NCBI GenBank assembly: GCA_016781135.1
Contig: JADDQY010000050.1
Location: 1-48,535, forward strand
Length of the DNA: 48,535 nucleotides
Reading direction: 5' to 3'
From: Actinomycetota bacterium
GTDB lineage: Bacteria > Actinomycetota > Acidimicrobiia > Acidimicrobiales > CADCSY01
In this document: positions 28,322 to 36,964 of the stretch, in pieces
Position numbering within the stretch: the stretch's first letter is position 1
Layout: each line of letters opens with the position of its first letter
Position numbers and translations under genes: made by a program
The notes under the pieces: generated by a model
What the model was told of the DNA's origin: nothing
What the model saw: the letters and a program-made list of their open reading frames with translations, nothing else
The model's database searches: none

Positions 28322-30901
28322 TCACCCGATGCCGGCGGCGGCGCGGGCCTGGTCCAGGGCGGCGTCGAGGTGTTGGGGGTGGCGCCCGCCGGCGACAGCG
28401 AGATCAGGGGCTCGGCCACCGCCACCTCCGACGGTGCGGGCGGCGGTGGCGATCAGCTCCGACGCCACCAGGCCACTCCCGGGGGCGACCGCGGCCACGA
28501 GCGCCACGCCCCCTCCCGGAGGCGTCCCCCCGAGGACGACGGCCCGGACCCCGGGATGGTCTCGTACCGCCACCGCCAGGTCCTTGAGCTCGTCGCGGTC
28601 CACCCCGTCACGCCGGGCCACCACCACGCCGTCGACGGCCTCGGCCACCAGCGCCGCCGCGGCCGATCCCGCCACCTCGCGGCGGGCAGCCTTCAGCTGG
28701 TCCCGAGCCTCCTTGAGCTCCTCGCGGAGGCGCTCGACGCCGTCGACCAGGTGGTCGGGGGGCACCGCCAGCAGACTGGCAGCCCGCACCAGCTCATCGT
28801 GCTCGTGGCGGGCGCGGGCCAGGGCACCGGTGCCGGTCAGGGCCACGATGCGTCGCTGGTTGGCACCGATGGAGCTCTCCGAGGTGATGGTGATCGGGCC
28901 GATGTCGCCGAGAGCGGAGACGTGGGTGCCCCCGCAGAGCTCGACGGAGTGGCGCCCGGCCTCCAGCACCCGCACGATCTCGCCGTACTTCTCCCCGAAG
29001 AACGAGATGGCACCGGCCTCGGCGGCGTGGGCCTTGGTGGTCTCGTAGTGGCGGACCCGGTCGTTCGCCAGCACCTCGCGGTTGGCCAGACCCTCCACCG
29101 CCGCCAGCTCGGCGGCGGTCACCGGGGCGTAGTGGCTGAAGTCGAACCGGAGGTAGTCGGGCGCCACCAGCGAGCCCTGCTGCTTGACGTGATCGCCGAG
29201 CACCTGGCGCAGGGCCCAGTGCAGCAGGTGGGTGCCGGTGTGGTTGCGCATGATCGCCCTGCGCCGTTCGACATCGATCGCCGCCACCGCCTCCTGGCCG
29301 GGCCGCAGCTCTCCCGAGGTGACCCGCGCCGTATGGCGGTGCAAGCCGGGCAGGGCGTAGGTGGTGTCGAGCACCTCGCAGGTGCCCGTGTCGGTGGTGA
29401 TCGTGCCCGTGTCACCCACCTGGCCCCCGGACTCGGCGTAGAAGGGGGTGCGGTCGAGGAAGACGTCGACCAGCCCGTCCTCTCGCCCGAGCACGGCGAG
29501 CACCCGGGCCTTGGTCTCGTGCTCCTCCCGGCCGGTGAACTCGGTGGTGGAGAACTGCTCCACCAGCTCCCGGTAGGCCTCGACAGGGGCGCCGGCGCCG
29601 GTGTCCTTGCGCGCCTCCCGGCCCCGGGCCCGTTGCTCGGCCATGGCCGCCTCGAAGCCGGCCACGTCGACCTCGGCACCCCGCTCGGCAGCCACCTCCT
29701 GGGTGACCTCGAGGGGGAAGCCGAAGGTGTCGTGGAGCTTGAACGCCACCGCTCCCGGGAGGCGTGAGCCGCCGGCCGCGGCGAGCTCCTCGTCGAGGAT
29801 CGCCGATCCCGCTCGCAAGGTCTGGCGGAAGCGCTCCTCCTCCCGGCCGATCACGCCGCTCACGAAATCGTGGGCGGCGATGAGCTCGGGGTAGGCGTCG
29901 CCCATGACCGAGACCGTGGCGTCGACCAGCTCTGGGGTGACGACCTTGTCGACCCCGAGGAGAAAGGCGTGGCGCACCGCCCGGCGAATGATCCGGCGCA
30001 GCACGTAGCCGCGGTCCTCGTTGGACGGGAACACCCCGTCGGCGACCAAAAAGGTCATGGTACGAGCGTGGTCGGCGAGGATGCGAAGGGCCACGTCGAT
30101 CTGGGGATCGGCGCCCGAACGGCGCCCCGTCACCGATTCCGCCGCCTCAACCATGGCCCGCATGACATCGGTGTCGAACGCGGTGGCGACCCCTTGGAGC
30201 AGCATCAGCCAGCGCTCGAGGCCTCCTCCGGTATCGACGTTCTTGGTGGGCAGATCGGCCAGCGTGCCGTCGGGGTGGCGGAAGTACTGGGTGAACACGA
30301 GGTTCCAGAACTCGATGTAGCGGTCACCGCCACCGTGCGCGGGACCGCCCTCCGCGCCCCACTCGGGACCGCAGTCGAAGTGGATCTCGGAGCAGGGGCC
30401 GCAGGGCCCGGTCTCGCCCATCTCCCAGAAGTTGTCCTTCCCGAGGCGCTGGATGCGCTCCAGGGGCAAGCCCACCGCCTCGTGCCAGATGGCCTCCGCC
30501 TCGTCGTCGCTCTCGTGCACGGTCACCCAGATGCGGTCCCCGTCCATGCCGATCACCTCGGTCACCAGCTCCCACGCCCAGGGGATGGCGTCGGCCTTGA
30601 AGTAGTCGCCGAAGCTGAAGTTGCCGAGCATCTCGAAGAAGGTCAGGTGGCGCCGAGTACGCCCGAGCTCGGCGATGTCGTTGTGCTTGCCCGACAGTCG
30701 CACGCACTTCTGCACGGAGGAGGCGCGGAGCCAGGGCGGTGGCTCCTCGCCGAGGAAGTAGGGGACGAACTGCATCATCCCCGAGTTGGTGAACATGGGA
30801 GCGGTGGGGTGGTGGGGGATCAGCCCGGCCGAGGCGACGGTGGTGTGGCCTCTCGCCTCGAAGAACGAGGTGAAAGCCCGCCGGAGCTGAGTGGCATCCA
30901 T
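28322..30901 (-). CDS. alaS: alanyl-tRNA synthetase
   Basis: AlaS charges tRNA-Ala. The 859-residue protein shows class II motif 1 with PMFTNSGMMQFVPYFLG, motif 2 region VRLSGKHNDIAELGRTRRH, FFEMLGNFSFGDYFK and motif 3 NEDRGYVLRRIIRRAVRHA. The editing domain carries the zinc-type HTGTHLLHWAL and VELCGGTHV motifs. The C-terminal C-Ala domain ends with APDLAVAGGRHPQHLDAALDQ. All catalytic and editing residues appear intact. The ATG at 30901 has TAGGCT 8 bases upstream and no ribosome binding site. Confidence 0.98.
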   Translation of the reverse strand: MDATQLRRAFTSFFEARGHTTVASAGLIPHHPTAPMFTNSGMMQFVPYFLGEEPPPWLRASSVQKCVRLSGKHNDIAELGRTRRHLTFFEMLGNFSFGDYFKADAIPWAWELVTEVIGMDGDRIWVTVHESDDEAEAIWHEAVGLPLERIQRLGKDNFWEMGETGPCGPCSEIHFDCGPEWGAEGGPAHGGGDRYIEFWNLVFTQYFRHPDGTLADLPTKNVDTGGGLERWLMLLQGVATAFDTDVMRAMVEAAESVTGRRSGADPQIDVALRILADHARTMTFLVADGVFPSNEDRGYVLRRIIRRAVRHAFLLGVDKVVTPELVDATVSVMGDAYPELIAAHDFVSGVIGREEERFRQTLRAGSAILDEELAAAGGSRLPGAVAFKLHDTFGFPLEVTQEVAAERGAEVDVAGFEAAMAEQRARGREARKDTGAGAPVEAYRELVEQFSTTEFTGREEHETKARVLAVLGREDGLVDVFLDRTPFYAESGGQVGDTGTITTDTGTCEVLDTTYALPGLHRHTARVTSGELRPGQEAVAAIDVERRRAIMRNHTGTHLLHWALRQVLGDHVKQQGSLVAPDYLRFDFSHYAPVTAAELAAVEGLANREVLANDRVRHYETTKAHAAEAGAISFFGEKYGEIVRVLEAGRHSVELCGGTHVSALGDIGPITITSESSIGANQRRIVALTGTGALARARHEHDELVRAASLLAVPPDHLVDGVERLREELKEARDQLKAARREVAGSAAAALVAEAVDGVVVARRDGVDRDELKDLAVAVRDHPGVRAVVLGGTPPGGGVALVAAVAPGSGLVASELIATAARTVGGGGGRAPDLAVAGGRHPQHLDAALDQARAAAGIG

Positions 30902-30909
30902 GACCGATC

Positions 30910-30915
30910 AGCCTA
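30910..30915 (-). promoter_or_regulatory. putative -10 element (TAGGCT) for leaderless alaS mRNA
   Basis: TAGGCT ends 8 bases before the alaS ATG and overlaps the last codon region of the small membrane gene upstream. No Shine-Dalgarno sequence lies between. Confidence 0.5.
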
Positions 30916-31170
30916 CCGCTGACGGTCTGCGCCTCCCGCTGGCAGATGCCGGCGGCGGAGCTGCTCCTCGCGCTCGCGCATGGCGTGGCGGCCCTCGTCG
31001 GCCGCGGCTCGTACCCGCTGCCCGGCGCGGCCCACACTCCGGTTGATCCGGACCGTCAGCTGCGAGGGCCGGTAGCGCCGGATGCGGGCCCGCACCACCC
31101 GGCGGCACCACACGGCCAGGCCGAAGCCGAAGCCCGTGCCCACCGTCATCCACGACAGCCGCTTGAACAT
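30913..31170 (-). CDS. small single-pass membrane protein, function unknown
   Basis: The 85-residue protein has one apolar segment near the N-terminus (WMTVGTGFGFGLAVWC, about residues 7-22) followed by a strongly basic region and a probable helix rich in Arg and Glu (HAMREREEQLRRRH). I do not recognise a family. It lies 17 bases after the DUF948-like gene and ends 11 bases before alaS; small membrane proteins of this kind are often found between rarA and alaS in actinobacteria, but no role is established. Confidence 0.65.
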   Translation of the reverse strand: MFKRLSWMTVGTGFGFGLAVWCRRVVRARIRRYRPSQLTVRINRSVGRAGQRVRAAADEGRHAMREREEQLRRRHLPAGGADRQR

Positions 31171-31187
31171 CGCTCGGCTCGACTGGC

Positions 31188-31541
31188 TCAGCGCTGGCGG
31201 ATCGCCCGGGCCGCCCTGGCCGTCCCCGCACCGATCGACATCGCCTTGATGACCGGGTTGGAGAAGGCGGTGTAGGCCAGCCGAGACGCGGCGTCGACGG
31301 TGCCCGACACCGAACGCAGCGCCGACACGGCGTCATCCAGGCGCCGCTGTTCGGCGCGGAGCTCGGCGGCGGCGCGCTGGAGCTCGGCGATGGCCGGTCG
31401 GGTGTCGGCCGAGAGCCGGTCGATCCCGGCCCGCAGGGTGGCAAGGGTGCGAGAGAGCATCCGCAGCCCGACGACCAGCAGCACCACTGCGCTCACGCCG
31501 GCGATGGCGAGGACCAGCGCGGCCAGGTCGACGGCGCTCAC
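31188..31541 (-). CDS. DUF948-like membrane-anchored coiled-coil protein
   Basis: This 117-residue protein begins with a membrane segment (LAALVLAIAGVSAVVLLVVGL, about residues 5-25, in two apolar runs) and continues as a long helix with heptad-like spacing (TLRAGIDRLSADTRPAIAEL, then AELRAEQRRLDDAVSALRSV), ending SNPVIKAMSIGAGTARAAR. That layout, and the closing PVIKAxSxGAGTxRA pattern, matches DUF948 proteins of Gram-positive bacteria, whose role is unknown. The GTG overlaps the rarA stop (GTGA). Confidence 0.75.
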   Translation of the reverse strand: MSAVDLAALVLAIAGVSAVVLLVVGLRMLSRTLATLRAGIDRLSADTRPAIAELQRAAAELRAEQRRLDDAVSALRSVSGTVDAASRLAYTAFSNPVIKAMSIGAGTARAARAIRQR

Positions 31542-32833
31542 GGGCTGACCTCGGTGTCGCTGACCGTAGCTGCCATCCGCCTGCCGATCTCCTTCTCGTG
31601 CCCATGGACCGACGGCTCGTAGTAGGTCCGACCTGCCACCTCGCTCGGCCGATACTGCTGGGCGACCCACCCCCGCGCGTCGTGGTGAGGATACTCGTAG
31701 CCTTCACCATGGCCGAGCTTCGCCGCCCCCCGGTAGTGGGCGTCGCGGAGGTGGACGGGGACCTCACCGGCACGGCCCTCGGCCACGTCTCGCTCGGCTC
31801 GGCCGAGGGCCACGGTCACCCGGTTGGACTTCGGGGCAGTGGCCAGGTGCACCACCGCCTGGGCCAGGTTGAGCTTGGCTTCGGGTAGGCCGACCACCTC
31901 GACGGCCCGGGCGGCGGCGTCGGCCACCACGAGGGCGTCGGGATCGGCCATGCCGACGTCCTCGGAGGCGAGGGTCACCAGGCGCCGGGCGATGAACCTC
32001 GGGTCCTCACCCGCCGCCAGCATCCGGGCCAGCCAGTACAGCCCGCCGTCGGCGTCGCTGCCCCGGATCGACTTGATGAACGCCGAGACGACGTCGTAGT
32101 GCTCGTCGCGGCCGTAGCGCAGGGCTCGTTGGTCGAGCGCCGCCTCGGCGACTGCCAGGGTCACGCGCTCGCCGGCGAGAGCGAGGGCGACCTCGAGGGC
32201 ACCCAGGGCAGCGCGGGCGTCGCCGCCGGCCCGGTCGGCGAGGTGGGCGAGGGCGTCGTCGTCGGCGCTGGCCCCCTCGGCGGCAAGCGCCCGGCGCAGC
32301 AGCACGGTGAGCGCCTCGGGTGACAGCGGATGGAGGCGAAACAGCGTCGAGCGGCTGAGCAGCGGGGCGTTGACCTCGAAGAAGGGGTTCTCGGTGGTGG
32401 CGCCGATGAGGGTGAGGAGCCCCTCTTCGACGGCGGGCAGCAGGGCGTCCTGCTGCGCCCGGTTGAACCGGTGGACCTCGTCGAGGAACAGGATGGTGCC
32501 CTCGCCTCGCTCCCCGAGGCGTCGGCGGGCCCCGGCGATGACCTCCCGCACGTCCTTCACCCCGGCGGTCACCGCCGACAGCGGCTCGAAGGCCCGGGTG
32601 GTGGCTGCGGAGACCAGGCGGGCCAGTGTGGTCTTGCCCGTGCCCGGAGGTCCCCACAGGATCACCGACGACAACCGGTCGGACTCGATGAGGCGCCGCA
32701 GCGGCCGCCCCTCGCCGAGGAGGTGCTCCTGGCCCACCACCTCGTCGAGGGTGCGGGGTCGCATCCGGGCGGCGAGGGGGGCCGACGTGCGGAGCCGCTC
32801 GTCGGCGGCGGCGGCGAACAGGTCGTCGGCCAC
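31538..32833 (-). CDS. rarA: replication-associated recombination AAA+ ATPase RarA (MgsA)
   Basis: RarA acts at stalled forks with SSB. The AAA+ core has Walker A LWGPPGTGKTTLARLV (about residues 59-74), Walker B TILFLDEVHRFNRAQQ, sensor 1 LLTLIGATTENPFFEVN and the arginine-finger region PLLSRSTLFRL. The C-terminal helical tetramerisation part includes DEHYDVVSAFIKSIRGSD, GEDPRFIARRLVTLASEDVG and YEYPHHDARGWVAQQY. 431 residues. The GTG at 32833 has TAGCGT 6 bases upstream and no ribosome binding site. It is divergent from the plus-strand gene at 32901. Confidence 0.97.
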   Translation of the reverse strand: MADDLFAAAADERLRTSAPLAARMRPRTLDEVVGQEHLLGEGRPLRRLIESDRLSSVILWGPPGTGKTTLARLVSAATTRAFEPLSAVTAGVKDVREVIAGARRRLGERGEGTILFLDEVHRFNRAQQDALLPAVEEGLLTLIGATTENPFFEVNAPLLSRSTLFRLHPLSPEALTVLLRRALAAEGASADDDALAHLADRAGGDARAALGALEVALALAGERVTLAVAEAALDQRALRYGRDEHYDVVSAFIKSIRGSDADGGLYWLARMLAAGEDPRFIARRLVTLASEDVGMADPDALVVADAAARAVEVVGLPEAKLNLAQAVVHLATAPKSNRVTVALGRAERDVAEGRAGEVPVHLRDAHYRGAAKLGHGEGYEYPHHDARGWVAQQYRPSEVAGRTYYEPSVHGHEKEIGRRMAATVSDTEVSP

Positions 32834-32839
32834 CGCCGG

Positions 32840-32845
32840 ACGCTA
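32840..32845 (-). promoter_or_regulatory. putative -10 element (TAGCGT) for leaderless rarA mRNA
   Basis: TAGCGT ends 6 bases before the rarA GTG within the 67-base divergent gap shared with the gene at 32901. Confidence 0.4.
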
Positions 32846-32888
32846 CCGCCGTGGTCCGGTCACCACCGGCGCCCGGCGCGACGGTGGC

Positions 32889-32894
32889 TAGCCT
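32889..32894 (+). promoter_or_regulatory. putative -10 element (TAGCCT) for the gene at 32901
   Basis: TAGCCT ends 6 bases before the GTG. A GGAGG also lies there but only two bases from the GTG, too close to serve as a ribosome binding site, so a leaderless start is more likely. Confidence 0.4.
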
Positions 32895-32900
32895 GGAGGG

Positions 32901-33680
32901 GTGGACCGCGCCCGGTCGGGCCAGCAGCTCACCCAGGCCGATATCGCACTGGTGCTGCGTCGGGCCGCCGAGCTCGATCGCGTCGAGGACGCCGCCGATC
33001 GCCTCGACATGGTCGCCGTGCAGGCGGCGGCGGTGGAGGCCGGCCTGTCGCGGGCCTCGGTGTGCCAGGCCCTGGCCGAGCTCCGCGTCGGGGCGCTGAC
33101 CCGGAGGGACGAGCCGGGGCGGGGGCTGCTCGGCTCCTCCAGCCTGGTGGTGCACCGGCTGGTGCCCGGACCCCTCGAAGCGGTGCGTGCCAGCCTGTAC
33201 CGCTTCCTCAGCTCCCAGCTGTTTGAGCTCCACCGCGACTTCGGCGACGTGACCCACTGGGCCCGGCGTGACGGCCTGGTGCCCGCCCTTCGACGCCGTT
33301 TCGACGTCAACCACCGCCTGACCCTTGCCACGGTCCGCCACCTCCAGTTGGCCCTGGCCCCCGGGCAGGGAGACGACGGCCGCCAGGTCATGGTCAATTT
33401 GGTCGCCGACGTCGGCGAGCACCGAAGCGCCCACGCATCGATCCTCGCCTGGGGGACGGCGGCGGCCGCCGGGGTGACGGGGTTCACCGCTGTCGGGGTG
33501 GGCCTGGACCCCCTGTTGCTGGCGTCGTTGCCGGTGAGCGTTGGGCTGGTGGCCGGCAGCCACCGCTGGGGGCTCGCCCAGTACCGCCGACAGGTCCACC
33601 GCATCGAGACGGCCCTCGCCGGCCTCCTCGACCGCCTGGAGCGCCGCCCCGCCCTCACCGCCGGCCAGCAGTTCCCGTAA
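32901..33680 (+). CDS. hypothetical protein with cytosolic helical domain and paired membrane segments
   Basis: I do not recognise a named family. Residues 1-70 read as helices with a winged-helix-like feel (LTQADIALVLRRAAELDR, then VEAGLSRASVCQALAELRVG), the middle (about 85-155) is a mixed domain containing RASLYRFLSSQLFELHRDFG, and residues about 178-220 are two adjacent apolar segments (ILAWGTAAAAGVTGFTAVGV; LLLASLPVSVGLVAG). A basic amphipathic helix follows (QYRRQVHRIETALAGLLDRL). The layout suggests a membrane-tethered cytosolic protein. It is expressed divergently from rarA and converges on aspS across a 238-base gap. Confidence 0.7.
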   Translation: MDRARSGQQLTQADIALVLRRAAELDRVEDAADRLDMVAVQAAAVEAGLSRASVCQALAELRVGALTRRDEPGRGLLGSSSLVVHRLVPGPLEAVRASLYRFLSSQLFELHRDFGDVTHWARRDGLVPALRRRFDVNHRLTLATVRHLQLALAPGQGDDGRQVMVNLVADVGEHRSAHASILAWGTAAAAGVTGFTAVGVGLDPLLLASLPVSVGLVAGSHRWGLAQYRRQVHRIETALAGLLDRLERRPALTAGQQFP

Positions 33681-33918
33681 GACCGGTGCCGCAGCACCAC
33701 ACACCGGCCACGAGCCAGCGCCGATCTCCCGCTCGCTGAACCGCGTCCCACCGGGGTGTCGGCGGGTGGGCACCCCTCCCGTTGCCGGGCCACGATCCGA
33801 GCGCTTCGTCGGTGTGCCTGTCCCGGCGGTGCCCGAGTGGGCCCGACATCACCCCCCCTCGCCACGGGTGCGTTGGCACCTCCATCTGGGGAGGCGCGAA
33901 GAGAGGAGCGCCAGGGGG

Positions 33919-35676
33919 TCAGCCCTCGGGAGGCAGGACCCGGATGCCGAGGTCGGCGAGGAGGCGGGGGGCGACCGGGGCGGGGGCGCCGGTGAGCGGA
34001 TCCACCCCCGATTGTGTCTTGGGGAAGGCGATGACCTCGCGGATGTTGTCCTCGCCGGCGAGGATGGCCACCAGACGGTCGAGGCCCACGGCGAAGCCCC
34101 CGTGGGGCGGTGCCCCGTAGCGGAAGGCGCCGAGGAGGAAGCCGAACCGGGCCTTCGCCTCCTCCTCGCTGATGCCGAGGGTGGCGAAGATCCGGGCCTG
34201 GACGTCGGCCCGGTGGATCCGGATCGACCCCGAGCCCAGCTCCCAGCCGTTGAGCACCAAGTCGTAGGACTGGGAGCGCACGGCCAGGGGGTCGGATGCC
34301 AGCAGCTCGAGGTCGTCGGGGTGGGGCATGGTGAAGGCGTGGTGGGCGGGGATCGGCCGGCCGTCGGCCTCCAGGCCTTCGAACAGGGGGAAGTCGACCA
34401 CCCAGCAGAAGCGGTACGGGCCCTCGCTCACCGGAGGGCGCCCGAGGTCGAGGCGGAGCTGGCCGAGCACCGTCTGGGCGACGTCCCGCTCGTCGGCTAC
34501 CACCAGCACGAGGTCGCCGGGCCGGCCGGCGGTGGCGGCGAGCACGCCGGCGCGCTCCTCGTCAGAGAGGAACTTGGCCACCGGCGACTCGAGCGCCCCC
34601 TCTTCCCCCACCCGCAGCCACACCAGGCCCTTGGCGCCGAGCCCCTTGGCCGCCTCGACCAGGGCGTCCAGGCGGTTGCGACCGAGGTCACCCTGGCCCG
34701 GCACCCGCAGCCCCTTGATGCACGCCGCTCCGGCGAAGGCCCTGAAGCCGGAGCCGGCGAAGACGCGGTCGAGCTCGACCAGCTCGGGGCCGGCCCGCAG
34801 GTCGGGCTTGTCGGAGCCGAAGCGCTCCATGGCGTCGCCCCACGCCAGCCTGGGCATGGCCTTGGGACGCTCGCCCACCACCGCCTCGGTGGCGTCGAGC
34901 ACCGCTTCCGACACCACGTCGAGGACGTCGTCCTGGCCCACGAACGACGCCTCCAGGTCGAGCTGGGTGAACTCGAACTGGCGGTCGGCCCGGAGGTCTT
35001 CGTCGCGCAGGCACCGGGCGATCTGGTAGTAGCGGTCGAGGCCACCGACCATCAGCAGCTGCTTGGCCAGCTGGGGGCTCTGGGGCAGGACGTAGAAGCA
35101 GCCCTGCTGCAGGCGTGACGGGATCACGAACTCACGGGCACCCTCGGGGGTGGGCACCCACAGCAAGGGTGTCTCCACCTCCAAGAAGCCGTGGCGCTCC
35201 ATGGCGGCGCGCAGAGCGGCGTTGACCGCCGCCCGCACCTCCAGGTTGCGCTGCATGCGCCCCCGGCGCAGGTCGACGTAGCGGTGGCGCAGTCGCAGCG
35301 TCTCGTCGGCGTCGACCCGATCGGTGACCGGGAACGGAGGGGGCTCGGCCCGGTTGAGGACCTCCACCGTGCAGTCGCCGACCTCGACCTCGCCGGTGGC
35401 GAGATCGGGGTTGTCGGTGCCTTCGGGCCGTACGCGGACGGTCCCCACGACTCGCACGACGTACTCCGAACGCAAGTCGGAGGCGCCGTCGACCACGCAC
35501 TGCACGATCCCGGAGCGGTCGCGCAGGTCGACGAAGGCCAAGTGCTCGCCGTGCTCCCGGCGGCGAGCGACCCACCCGCACAGCGCGACCCGGCGCCCGG
35601 CGTCGTCGGTCCGCAAGGTCCCGCAGCCGTCGCTACGCATCGACGTCGAGGCGTCCCCGTCGGGGCGGAGGCTCAT
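33919..35676 (-). CDS. aspS: aspartyl-tRNA synthetase
   Basis: AspS charges tRNA-Asp, perhaps also tRNA-Asn if Asn-tRNA is made by amidation. The OB-fold anticodon domain (LCGWVARRREHGEHLAFVDL), class IIb motif 1 and the LQQGCFYVLPQSPQLAKQLL region, motif 2 YYQIARCLRDEDLRADRQFE, the bacterial GAD insertion (about 295-420) and motif 3 FGFLLGAFRYGAPPHGGFAV are all seen; 585 residues is normal. The ATG at 35676 has AAGGAG 8 bases upstream and overlaps the hisS stop (ATGA). An internal ATG at 35640 is less likely. Confidence 0.98.
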   Translation of the reverse strand: MSLRPDGDASTSMRSDGCGTLRTDDAGRRVALCGWVARRREHGEHLAFVDLRDRSGIVQCVVDGASDLRSEYVVRVVGTVRVRPEGTDNPDLATGEVEVGDCTVEVLNRAEPPPFPVTDRVDADETLRLRHRYVDLRRGRMQRNLEVRAAVNAALRAAMERHGFLEVETPLLWVPTPEGAREFVIPSRLQQGCFYVLPQSPQLAKQLLMVGGLDRYYQIARCLRDEDLRADRQFEFTQLDLEASFVGQDDVLDVVSEAVLDATEAVVGERPKAMPRLAWGDAMERFGSDKPDLRAGPELVELDRVFAGSGFRAFAGAACIKGLRVPGQGDLGRNRLDALVEAAKGLGAKGLVWLRVGEEGALESPVAKFLSDEERAGVLAATAGRPGDLVLVVADERDVAQTVLGQLRLDLGRPPVSEGPYRFCWVVDFPLFEGLEADGRPIPAHHAFTMPHPDDLELLASDPLAVRSQSYDLVLNGWELGSGSIRIHRADVQARIFATLGISEEEAKARFGFLLGAFRYGAPPHGGFAVGLDRLVAILAGEDNIREVIAFPKTQSGVDPLTGAPAPVAPRLLADLGIRVLPPEG

Positions 35677-36935
35677 GCCAGCAGCTCCTTGACGCGGGCG
35701 ACGACGTCGTCGCGGGCGACCACCTGTTGGGCTCCATCGCCCCGGAGCTGTCGCAGGGACACCGTGCCCCTCGCTCGCTCCTCCGGCCCGACGATGAGGG
35801 CGAGGCTCGCGCCCGACCGGTCGGCCAGCTTCATCTGCGCTCGCATCGACCGCTCGTCGAAGCCCCGGTCGGCGGCCACCCCCGCCCGCCGCAGCGACCA
35901 CGACAGGTCCCGGGCCTCGGCACCGCCGGTGGCGTCGACCACCCACACGTCGACGCCGGCCGCCGGTGGCGTCAGGACGGCCTCGGCATCGCAGGCCAGC
36001 AGCACGCGTTCGATGCCGATGCCGAACCCGATCGCCGGCGTGGGCGGGCCGCCCAGCTGCTCGACCAGCCCGTCGTAGCGCCCGCCTCCGCCGACGGCGT
36101 TCTGGGCGCCTGCGAGGGCAGTGGCGGTGAACTCGAAGGTGGTGCGGGTGTAGTAGTCGAAACCCCGCACCAGACGGCTCTCGAGCTGGTAAGCGATCTC
36201 GAGGGCGTCGAGACCTTCCCGCACCCGCTCGAAGTGGGCGGCGCAAGCGCCGCAGAGGTGGTCGAGCATGCGGGGAGCGGCGTCGGTGGCGTGGCGGCAC
36301 TCCGGCCGCTTGCAGTCGAGGACCCGCAACGGCTGCTCGCCGGCGCGCTGGCGGTGCTCACCGCACAGCTGCTCGGTGCGCTCGTGGAGATAGGTGCCGA
36401 GCAGGTCGACGTAGTCGGGTCGACACGCGCGGTCCCCGATGGAGTTGAGGGCCAGGGTCACCTGGCGCAGGCCGAGGGAGCGGTAGAGGTCGTGCGCCAG
36501 CGCGATGACGTCGACGTCCACGTCGGGGTCGTCGGAGCCCAGCACCTCGACCCCCAGCTGGTGGTGCTGGCGGTAGCGCCCGGCCTGCGGCCGCTCGTAG
36601 CGGAAGCTGGGAGCGGCGTACCACACCTTCCACGGCGTAGTCGGTCGATGCTGCACGAAGGCCCGTACGACCGACGCCGTCCCCTCGGGGCGCAGGGCCA
36701 GGGGCCGCCCGCCCCGGTCCTCGAAGACGTACATCTCCTTGCGCACGACGTCGGTGCCCTCCCCCAACCGCTGGAACACGCCGACGTCCTCGAACAGGGG
36801 ACCGACCACCAGCCCGAAGCCGGCCCGGTGGGCCAGGTCGGCGAAGCGGGACACCAGCAGCTCCCAGCGAGCCGACTCCGGTGGCAGGACGTCGTGGGTG
36901 CCGCTCGGAGCTCGGAACGGCGGCGCGGGAGGCAC
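35673..36935 (-). CDS. hisS: histidyl-tRNA synthetase
   Basis: HisS charges tRNA-His. Motif 2 ALRPEGTASVVRAFV and SFRYERPQAGRYRQHHQLGV, the two histidine-specific signatures LVRGFDYYTRTTFEF and AVGGGGRYDGLVEQLGG, and the C-terminal anticodon domain (VDVWVVDATGGAEARDLSWS onward) are present over 420 residues. Four cysteines in the insertion domain (LDCKRPECRH, LCGACAAHF) could bind zinc. The GTG at 36935 lacks a ribosome binding site but has TAGCCT 8 bases upstream. hisS and aspS form a common two-gene operon. Confidence 0.98.
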   Translation of the reverse strand: MPPAPPFRAPSGTHDVLPPESARWELLVSRFADLAHRAGFGLVVGPLFEDVGVFQRLGEGTDVVRKEMYVFEDRGGRPLALRPEGTASVVRAFVQHRPTTPWKVWYAAPSFRYERPQAGRYRQHHQLGVEVLGSDDPDVDVDVIALAHDLYRSLGLRQVTLALNSIGDRACRPDYVDLLGTYLHERTEQLCGEHRQRAGEQPLRVLDCKRPECRHATDAAPRMLDHLCGACAAHFERVREGLDALEIAYQLESRLVRGFDYYTRTTFEFTATALAGAQNAVGGGGRYDGLVEQLGGPPTPAIGFGIGIERVLLACDAEAVLTPPAAGVDVWVVDATGGAEARDLSWSLRRAGVAADRGFDERSMRAQMKLADRSGASLALIVGPEERARGTVSLRQLRGDGAQQVVARDDVVARVKELLA

Positions 36936-36943
36936 GGGGGGCG

Positions 36944-36949
36944 AGGCTA
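36944..36949 (-). promoter_or_regulatory. putative -10 element (TAGCCT) for leaderless hisS-aspS mRNA
   Basis: TAGCCT followed by CGCCCCCC lies directly before the hisS GTG (8-base spacing). On the other strand the overlapping TACCGT (36948-36953) could serve the divergent transporter gene, so the two promoters would share bases. Confidence 0.5.
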
Positions 36950-36964
36950 CCGTCAGCCTCCGGG

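Noticed and set aside
33820..33850. GGTGCCCGAGTGG resembles the 5' part of a Ser or Leu tRNA
   Set aside because: No acceptor-stem partner, anticodon arm or TTCGAAT-type T loop follows in the gap before aspS.
33681..33918. Terminator between the convergent 32901 gene and aspS
   Set aside because: Several short GC-rich inverted repeats can be drawn, but none is followed by a T-run and none stands out from the background composition.
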